DNA of 64,000 nucleotides from contig CM028379.1 of the NCBI GenBank assembly GCA_013146195.2, forward strand, positions 113,082,168-113,146,167. Reading direction: 5' to 3'. Source of the stretch: Codonopsis lanceolata (taxonomy: Eukaryota > Streptophyta > Magnoliopsida > Asterales > Campanulaceae). A program made the position numbers and the translations under genes. Under the pieces are notes generated by a model. It saw nothing but the letters and a program-made list of their open reading frames with translations. It had not been told where the DNA came from and ran no database searches. Shown one piece after another: positions 57,235 to 64,000 of the stretch (position 1 is its first letter; every line of letters begins with the position of its first letter).

Positions 57235-58086
57235 TGTAAGGGTAAAATAGGTCATGCCTATTTTAATTCTTGTTTCCCCTTTCATGGTAAAATGCATATT
57301 TGACAAGTTTTAGCAACTATATCTTTAATTAGATTTTGTCTTCCTTGGACCTTAAGTTTAGACATTATATTTGGAAACATAATCTTGTTATGAATCCTTT
57401 TTCAACCGGGTATCTAGTCTCCTTCATTATATGGAAATAAAATCTATGAATATGGTAAGAAGATTTTATTCCCTTTCTCTAATCCTTGTCCTTGTAGAAG
57501 CCGGATTGTTTCTTGTGTGTAGGAGATCTCGACATTATATAAAGAGGAGCTTGGACATGGCTGTTGATGTAGAGATTAAGAGAGAAAACCTAAGGCAAAA
57601 GCTGTGTGCAGAAATTTTGAAGATTCAGAAGCTGTCCTTCTTTCCAGTCGTGCAGCAGTTTTGATTGTAGCTTCTGATGTTATAACATTGGAAGCTACAT
57701 TGAGTTCTGGATTGCTTTTTATCTTTCTGTTAAGTTTTAGGAAGTTGTTTTGTTTCTTCCCACGTTTAGTATACTTGTTTTCTGTGGGGTTTGTGCTCTC
57801 CAAGACATGTTGTCTAGTGAGAGTGTTTTGTTTGGTGATTTCATAATATTTTTTGTAAAACGATTAATCTTTTTAGTGAAATCTTTGTGGCCTTGAGGCT
57901 AGGTCTACAAGCATAGTCTTGTAGATTGTTTTTGGTAAACTTTTGTGTTCGGTTTATTGTCTGATTGATTTGTCTTCCGTTGTTTTGATTATTTTGACCA
58001 TTGTGACTTCCATTGTAGCTACATCAGAAGTTACATTGGAAACTACATTGGTTTCTCTTGATAATCTTAGCTATTGTGTTCTTCCA
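57235..58086 (+). repeat. 3' LTR of the copia element
   Basis: It matches the 5' LTR over all 852 bp with about 21 substitutions and ends ttcttcca, followed by TSD tttgg. Confidence 0.96.
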
Positions 58087-58091
58087 TTTGG

Positions 58092-58144
58092 GTTTGGGCT
58101 TCACAAAGTGGGCTGCCCAAACAATAGGCCCAGCCACACTTACA
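58092..58144 (-). mobile_element. Solo LTR 'X', remaining part on the far side of the copia insertion
   Basis: These 53 bp ('gtttgggcttcacaaag' to 'gccacacttaca') complete the unit begun at 45548. Its outer end is followed by TSD gcaca (58145-58149). It has no similarity to the LYK gene in which it sits. Confidence 0.75.
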
Positions 58145-58658
58145 GCACATCTAAGTGGTATGTGCAAGTTCAAACCAATACTCGAGCCTAATTTATGGAA
58201 GACATTCTCGTGCATAAGTGAATCACAAGTGGCTAGTCCAGTAGTCCTTCATATGTGTAATTTGCGATACTGAAATAGGTGTCGTAATCACTTGGAATAA
58301 CGTAGGAGGTGTTAGCCTGATAGTATTAACCAAAACAAGAGCAAGTAATCACCTCTTGGTCTGGAGATAAGATTGTAGAATTCGAGATCTTGTTCATACG
58401 AGCAAGCTATGAGGGGTCTGACGAGGCAAGCTCTGAAATGGTGGAGATTGAATCATAAGGAGGTCGAACTCTGAAGATAAGAAAGGCCGGGCAAGACTGC
58501 TTTCCACCATTGCAGGCATAAAGAAAAGATGGAGAGGGTCCTGTTTCATCGGTGCTATTGCATTTCATAACCGTGTTAGCTGAATAGTGTTGCTGGGCAT
58601 GAAAACTTGAAGTTAAAAAGCCAAAAACAATGAAAGAGAAGAAATGGAACAGATTCAT
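58145..58658 (-). pseudogene. LYK5-like: LYK4/5-type LysM receptor-like kinase pseudogene, N-terminal part (piece 1 of 3)
   Basis: An ATG at 58658 starts 'MNLFHFFSFIVFGFLTSSFHAQQ', a signal peptide. LysM1 follows ('FLYACNGGKQSCPAFLIFRVRPPYDS'), then 'ISELASSDPS' and a stop. After it the homology goes on: 'CSCFG', a stop, 'YYQANTSYVI', 'YFSIANYTYEGL', and, after a frame change, 'HIPLRCA' before solo LTR X. The two stops fall where the intact neighbour (60293-62215) has Gln, so both fit C-to-T changes. This piece begins 1.6 kb downstream of that neighbour in the same orientation, a tandem duplicate. Confidence 0.9.
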
Positions 58659-60292
58659 GCCGAATCTTTTTTCCGTAATTATTGATGGAAAATTTGAAGC
58701 AGTTCTAATGTATAATCAGGTTGAGGTTGAATAAATGGAAAACATTGTTACATCAGCATAAACCAAATAAACTTTCTTAAATTGTATTAAAATTTTAAAT
58801 TACTATATGAAACGCCATTTTGCATTTTGACAACCCCATTGATATTTAAATGACTAGCTTAAAGTAGGTCTTCTGTTTGAAGAAAAGGGGGGTATTCAAG
58901 AATTAAGAAAAGATGGTAACCAGAGTACGCCACGACCACGAGCAAGTTTAAGAATATTTCCCAATGATGTGAAACAGTTGAACCATTAAAAGTACAAAAC
59001 TCAACTCCTATATTTTAGTGCTGTTGGGTCAAAAGGAAAGAAAAAAACCTAGTATATGATAACATGGCGGCTAAGAATGACAAGTATGAAAGTGGACAAT
59101 TTTCACCATCTAAAGCTTAGTAATAGTACGGTTAGAGCATCTCCAATGGTGTGGTTTTCAAATTGAGTTTTTTATGGGTCGGTTAGAGCATCTCCAATGG
59201 TGTGGTTTTCAAATTGAGTTTTTTATGGGTCCTCAAAACTCTAATGTTTAGGTTCATAAATTGGAGTTCCTTTATTAGTCTCATTGTCAAATCATCCACA
59301 CTCTTCTTCCCGGTTGCTTTTTTCCTTCACCAGTTGGGTTCCCAAATGGTTATAATTAGGAACCCAAATGCTGAATCATCAATTTTGAGAACCTCCCCAA
59401 AGTCTCCCCAATGGTAGGGAGCCCTTGGGTGGGTTATTAACCCATTTGGGAACTACCATGGGTGGTGCTCTTACAACTAAAGTATCATAAAGCAGATTTA
59501 ACTTTCAAATCAATCAATCAAATATTGTCAAACATTATACAGTACATATGAAGGGTGCATCAGATATTGGTAGAATATTTGATTGACACAACAAGTTAAA
59601 ACTTTTTTCTGGATCCAATTCTGATAATGGAGTTGAAGTATTTTAGTTCCATCAGGTACAGGGTATCATTCGAGTTAATGTAGTAAAGTTAACTTGCTTT
59701 AAAGAGTATTTCACAATTATTGGGTAGGTTATATATTCAAGGTTTTAATCACCATATTACAAGCCTACAAGGCGCTTTGGGTCAATATCAAGATCGTTGT
59801 TTGAGGACTTGGTCAATTCTCCCTTGTAGTTAATTCCAGTTTACTTGCTCCTACTCTTTATCTCATGGAATCCTGGTTCCACACTTGGGTTTAAACTTAG
59901 TATCCCTATTAGTTTCCTACTTTATTGGAGGAAGAATTTCTGTAATTTAAAAACCGGCCTGTAAGTCTGTAACTGGTGCCTTATATGTATAAACAACGAA
60001 CAAGAACGCAACTTCTGCAGCCTGCAGAGCAGCAGATGTAACTGATCAAAACAGAAAATCCTTCGTATGAGACTTGAGCTGCAATATAATCAGATTACCA
60101 GATGTTTTTAGTGTCACTATGGTCCATGGATTATACTTCGCAATTTCCATTCTATAAGTGTGTTAATGACAAATAGAGGCTAATCACCAAAAAATTATCT
60201 GCATTTTATGTAAGAGTGAATAATCATAAGAAAAAAAAGGGAAACCTTTACAATGCCTACAGATACAATGAAAAATCTTATGGCGACTTTAA
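58659..60292. other. Intergenic region between the two LYK4/5-type genes
   Basis: It contains a MITE (about 59130-59476). The remainder holds the 3' UTR of the intact receptor and the former promoter of the pseudogene. No other gene was recognised. Confidence 0.55.
59130..59476. mobile_element. MITE-like element with a 51-bp exact tandem duplication at one end
   Basis: The left end ggttagagcatctccaatgg and the right end, reverse-complemented, gttgtaagagcaccacccatgg form imperfect inverted repeats. The 'gagcatctccaatgg' start is a common type among plant MITEs. The first 51 bp (59130-59180) are repeated exactly at 59181-59231. No clear target duplication was found. Confidence 0.55.
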
Positions 60293-62215
60293 TTAAGACC
60301 ATGGGATGCTTACTGACACATCCCTTGACAGTGACATAGTCATAGTCGTTGAAAGACACTGCACAATTTCGTTCATGTCTGGGCGATCAGATGGATCTTT
60401 CATTAGGCAGCTATCGATCAGTCTGGCAACATATATGGCAAGTTCCCTGGGATAATTCCCATGTAGAGAAGGGTCCATGAAATCTCCCAAATTATCCTTC
60501 CCATCTTCCTCATTAAGCACTGGCACTAGGACCTCCGACAATTGTGTGCTCACCACTTCATACAGTGCAGCAACTCGCCTCCCAGTAAGCAGCTCGAGCA
60601 GGAGAACCCCAAATGCATAGACATCAAGCTTTGTGGAGATCAAACCATTTTCAACATACTCAGGAGACATGTACCCTTTAGTCCCAACTATGTGCCGTGT
60701 CAAGGTGAATTGACCTTGCTGGCCTTCAGCCAACCTTGCTAGATTAAAATTGGTAATCTTAGCCCTCAAGTCACAGTCAAGTAGAATGTTACTGCTTTTT
60801 AAATCCTTGTGCACGTATGGAGGGGAGGAGTAGCTGTGAAGATAGTTGAGCCCCGTTGCCACATCCAAAGCAATATGTATTCTCTGATTCCAATTCAAAA
60901 ACTTCTTACTGGATCCATCTTTCCTGTAGATCCAGTCACTCAAGGGTCCATTCACAGCATACTCATAGACAAGGTACCAATGCCCATCATTGAAACAGAC
61001 ACCTGAAAGACGGATAAGGTTATGATGGTTGATCCGATTAAGTAAATTTATTTCCTTCGAAACATCTCCAGTCACCTTCTTGATAGCAGCCGAGTCCCCG
61101 TTGATTGTACCACGATAAACAGACCCCTTAATGCAACAAGTGGGACTAAAATCTTCTGTTGCAGATTGAAGTTCTTCGAAACTGTATACTTTGACTGACT
61201 GTCCTATAAAGGACAACCTCTCCAAGAATTGTTGTTCGTCCTCCAACTTATTCGGGCTTGGTTTCTCAATCGAATCAAAGGTTTCAGAAGCAATAACTTG
61301 ATCGGTTTCCTTCTTCGTCTTACGAAAGAACACAAAAAACAGAACGAATCCAATGAATGATGTAAGAGCAACCCCTCCCAATACTCCGACCAGAACGTAT
61401 AACCATGTTTTATTTGAGCTACTATTTGGCAAAGGGGTTATCGATAGTGGCGGTGCAGGTGTTCTCTCTGGCGGGGGTGGCGATGCTATGGTTTGATTAC
61501 TAGAAGGTGGGTTTTGGAGGGGAACCAAAAGGGTAGTAAATGGGTAAATAGTGAAATCTTGTTCTGATAATCCATTGGCTTCAAGAGTCCTGCCTGTATC
61601 CACTCCAAATATTGAACTTATGATGGACACAGCTTGCCCCCAAGTAACTAAATAACTCAATAAATAATCAACCCCAACATCAGTTTGGTTGCTAGTAGGA
61701 CAAGCACACCTTAATGGAACAGTGATCCTTGTACCAGAATATATATTCCTAGTAAGATTACTGTTTTGGGCTCTGAGAGCCTGACAGGTTGAGAGGCCTT
61801 GGAAAGTATTATTAGCAATCAACAAATAGGTATTTTGATCCTCAATAACATAGCTAGTATTTGCTTGGTAGTACTGACCTGAGCAAGAGCACTGGACGGG
61901 GACAAGCACCATCTTGTCTGTTTTGAATATTTCATTGTTGGGAACTGAGTTGAGTTGAGCAAGCTGAGTTGGGTCTGCAGCCAATAGAGTGGAGATAGAA
62001 GGGACAGTGTTGTATGGGGGTTGAGCTCTGAAGGTGAGATAGGCTTGGCAGCTTGATCTTCTGCCATTGCAGGTGTACCCGAGGACAGAAGACGAATTGT
62101 CTGTGCTGCTGCATAGTGTAGTGGCCTTCTTGATGTATGGCTGCTGGGCTTGAATTAAAGATGGGGATGAAATCAGGAGGAGAGACAAAATTGAGATGAG
62201 ATGCAAGAACTTCAT
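60293..62215 (-). CDS. LYK5-like: LysM receptor-like kinase of the LYK4/LYK5 type, 640 aa
   Basis: One intact exon. A signal peptide (about 1-23, to 'IQAQQ') is followed by three LysM regions with CxC spacers ('CSC' near 110, 'CAC' near 169). A Pro-rich stalk precedes the transmembrane helix (about 268-294, 'LYVLVGVLGGVALTSFIGFVLFF'). The kinase-like domain (about 345-615) has 'AAIKK' (Lys near 379), 'HKD' instead of HRD (near 468), 'NFN' instead of DFG (near 489) and 'GTKGYMSPEYVENGL', so catalysis is unlikely. This is as in Arabidopsis LYK4/LYK5. In that family LYK5 binds chitin oligomers at the plasma membrane and passes the signal through the active kinase CERK1. It is a tandem partner of the pseudogene at 58658-32022. 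I cannot separate LYK4 from LYK5 by sight. Confidence 0.93.
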   Translation of the reverse strand: MKFLHLISILSLLLISSPSLIQAQQPYIKKATTLCSSTDNSSSVLGYTCNGRRSSCQAYLTFRAQPPYNTVPSISTLLAADPTQLAQLNSVPNNEIFKTDKMVLVPVQCSCSGQYYQANTSYVIEDQNTYLLIANNTFQGLSTCQALRAQNSNLTRNIYSGTRITVPLRCACPTSNQTDVGVDYLLSYLVTWGQAVSIISSIFGVDTGRTLEANGLSEQDFTIYPFTTLLVPLQNPPSSNQTIASPPPPERTPAPPLSITPLPNSSSNKTWLYVLVGVLGGVALTSFIGFVLFFVFFRKTKKETDQVIASETFDSIEKPSPNKLEDEQQFLERLSFIGQSVKVYSFEELQSATEDFSPTCCIKGSVYRGTINGDSAAIKKVTGDVSKEINLLNRINHHNLIRLSGVCFNDGHWYLVYEYAVNGPLSDWIYRKDGSSKKFLNWNQRIHIALDVATGLNYLHSYSSPPYVHKDLKSSNILLDCDLRAKITNFNLARLAEGQQGQFTLTRHIVGTKGYMSPEYVENGLISTKLDVYAFGVLLLELLTGRRVAALYEVVSTQLSEVLVPVLNEEDGKDNLGDFMDPSLHGNYPRELAIYVARLIDSCLMKDPSDRPDMNEIVQCLSTTMTMSLSRDVSVSIPWS

Positions 62216-64000
62216 TTTACAAGATTTGTTTTAGGGTCGAAGAAATGGGGATTTTCTTTTTTTACAAAGTGAAGGTCGTGGGTTATGAATGTGGAAGATG
62301 GAAAGTGTCTAAAGGACACAAGATCAAGAAACATGACTGGTGATTTTGTGAATCATGAATGAGGTTTCTTGGAACGTTGCTGAAAGCGGAGGGTTGACCA
62401 TATCGAATATTTTTTGTTAGGTACGGTGATTCTTTTGGTCAACTTGCGCAATTCAATTTACTTCTCTTCATAGGTGAATCCAACTAGAGTAATGAATGTG
62501 GGCTGGCTTCGCATCCCACTTAAATCCGTCATTTAGCAAGGTGTTGTGGGGTGGGGTGGGGTTAGGTCGAATAGTCTATCAATTTTTTTGAAAAAATTAC
62601 GAGTTGATCCTTTATTTTTATTTTCAACCGAAAAAAGTTAGATTTTAGAAGAAAATAACTACGTTACCCTCAATTAATGTTGAAGGGGCGATTCAAAAGT
62701 TATTTTTCGAGAGAAATAACTACGTTGCCTTTAATCAATGGTTAACGGATGACTAGCTAGCATTTTGATTATGTAAATCGTGATGCAAAACTTATTTTAA
62801 TTTCTGGTTGTCGATATTCTGCATCGTGGTATAACGATACGTGAGTCGCGATGCAAAAATATGTGGACCGAGATATATCTTTAATGTTGGCTGTTGATAT
62901 ACTGTATCGCGGTTTTTTTTTTTTAAATTTCGACGCCTAAATTTTGACAAAATTCAATTATGCATTTCGATACGCAATGTTTTCATTCCGATGCCCAAAT
63001 TGGGTAGTGGCTTTTTGAATTTCGACGCATAAATTTTGACATTTGTGCATTTCGATCTCCAATGTTTTCATTCTGATGCCCAAATTGGGCAGTGACTTTT
63101 TGAATTGCGATGCCCAAATTTTGACATATTTCAATTGTGCATTTCGATACCCAAATTTGGACAGTGGCTTTGTGCGCGCTCTGTGCGCGCGTTTGTTATT
63201 CATTAAAGGTATTTTCGTCATTTTATAACCAAAAGTGTATTTTAGCGATTGAAAATGAATATATAAGACTTTTTCGTTTATAATATTATCACAGTAGACC
63301 GGTCCGGTTATCACCCTTTAAGCTAATAATTATTAAACTTGTGGTTCTCATTCGTTATTTTTATAACTTGACAACAAGTCGCTCAGCCTGACCGCGCGGC
63401 TCAACCTTCTTGATCTGCCTCCTAGTGGCTTATATTTTCTCAGCCCAATCCATTTTTTTTAAGGTGACGGGTTGTGTTGATTCAACGGATCCAACCCACC
63501 ATATTAACGGCTCTAAATCCAAGTGGGTCCCAAGCTCTGGGAAAACCTCCTAAATGTTGGCCATATATATGAGTTGAACCTGTGAGGTGCAAACTCAATT
63601 ACTAAATCAGATTGACGCGAATAGCTTAGAGAAAAGATGAATCTGACATTATCAAATTCTTGATCGCCAAAGCTATCTGTTTTTGTTGACCAATTCTATT
63701 GCTTTGTAGGCTCAATCAGACATTTCTAAAGCAATAATGGGTAGGTGACCGAATAAATTGTATTGTACTTAAAAAAAATTGTGACGGTCACAAAGAAGGA
63801 ATGAATAATCTAATTAATGATGATATTTTATTTCTAAACTTCCTATAATGAACTCAGATATGTCATAATTTCTTTAAAAAATATTCTTTGTACCAAAAGA
63901 AATTTCGAATTATTCCCCCCAAACCAAAGAGTTATCTAATGTGAATTGCTTATCAAAGGAGGTGGACATCTTTGACTTTCAACTATTATTACTTATTATT
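62216..64000. other. Upstream region of the LYK4/5-type gene, with tandem repeats
   Basis: The promoter and 5' UTR of the receptor are expected just above 62215. No other gene was recognised up to the window end. A tandem repeat lies at 62930-63175. Confidence 0.5.
62930..63175. repeat. Tandem repeat, about 2.5-3 units of 88-91 bp
   Basis: Units start near 62938, 63029 and 63116, each with 'aaattttgaca', 'gcatttcgat', 'ccaatgttttcatt', 'gatgcccaaattggg' and 'agtg(g/a)ctttttgaatt'. No coding function was recognised. Confidence 0.8.

Larger units (their letters stand above)
46471..58086 (+). mobile_element. Full-length Ty1/copia element, SIRE/Maximus type, 11.6 kb (TSD tttgg)
   Basis: Identical-length LTRs (852 bp; about 21 substitutions counted by eye, near 2.5%) flank gag, protease, integrase, reverse transcriptase and RNase H in copia order, followed by a long extra ORF region before the 3' LTR. 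The primer binding site is tggtatcagagc. The TSD tttgg is at 46466-46470 and 58087-58091. The LTR length, the gag type and the extra 3' ORF fit the SIRE/Maximus lineage. All coding regions have frameshifts or stops. It is nested in solo LTR X and carries a 969-bp DNA transposon. The solo LTR at 2981 is a relative. Confidence 0.95.

Noticed and set aside
46471..58086. Spaced palindromes in the copia element considered as a CRISPR-like array
   Set aside because: Spacing is hundreds to thousands of bases, copies are degenerate, and the context is a plant retrotransposon.
1..64000. tRNA, rRNA and microRNA genes
   Set aside because: None recognised by eye; primer binding sites resemble tRNA ends but are parts of retroelements. 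A tRNA or miRNA scan was not possible here.

Overview
The window is nuclear DNA of a eudicot plant. The evidence is multi-exon genes with GT..AG introns, a large P-type PPR gene, LysM receptor-like kinases, and a dense layer of plant transposable elements. These include Ty3/gypsy Tat-type, Ty1/copia SIRE-type, Mutator-like, hAT and PIF/Harbinger elements. I cannot name the species. Only four genes look intact: a DA1-related (DAR1-like) LIM/ubiquitin-interaction-motif peptidase (14483-18822, +), a PPR protein (25497-27557, +), a LysM receptor-like pseudokinase of the NFP/NFR5/LYK10 type (28978-30825, +) and a LYK4/LYK5-type LysM receptor-like kinase (60293-62215, -).

Left part (1-12.5 kb) is repeat territory. 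It starts with the end of an Ogre/Tat-like LTR and a hairpin-rich tandem repeat. Next is a decayed PIF/Harbinger element whose transposase and MYB/SANT-like ORF are both broken; the latter is split by a solo copia LTR with a perfect 5-bp target duplication (aagcg). Then come an AT-rich stretch with a small MITE, and a 5.8-kb Mutator-like element (6629-12448) with ~200-bp terminal inverted repeats. That element carries a degenerate transposase and, on the other strand, a two-exon GRF zinc-finger gene.

Middle (12.5-31 kb) holds the DA1-like gene, a 1.6-kb non-autonomous hAT element with a perfect 8-bp duplication, a Pack-MULE-like element carrying a methionine aminopeptidase fragment, another terminal-repeat element containing a solo gypsy LTR, the PPR gene and the NFP-type gene.

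Right part (31-64 kb) is a LysM-receptor cluster blown apart by retrotransposons. An intronless LYK4/5-type gene on the minus strand, a tandem partner of the intact copy at 60293-62215, survives as three pieces (58658-58150, 45547-45063 and 32855-32022). A 12.2-kb Tat-lineage gypsy element (32856-45057, TSD aaaca) sits in its kinase region. A solo LTR (45548-46470 plus 58092-58144, TSD gcaca) sits in its LysM region, and an 11.6-kb SIRE-type copia element (46471-58086, TSD tttgg) is nested in that solo LTR. The copia element carries a 969-bp TTA-flanked DNA transposon. The boundaries give a relative order of events.

The strongest biological theme is the LysM-receptor cluster: an NFP-type receptor (perception of lipo-chitooligosaccharides in symbiosis in the family) within 30 kb of two LYK4/5-type receptors (chitin perception in the family). 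The most unexpected sequence pattern is a palindromic motif around tgtagctacat(c/t)agaagctaca that recurs in the LTRs and in several coding and non-coding internal parts of the copia element. Also notable are a hairpin minisatellite and an intron-containing antisense ORF in the gypsy element.
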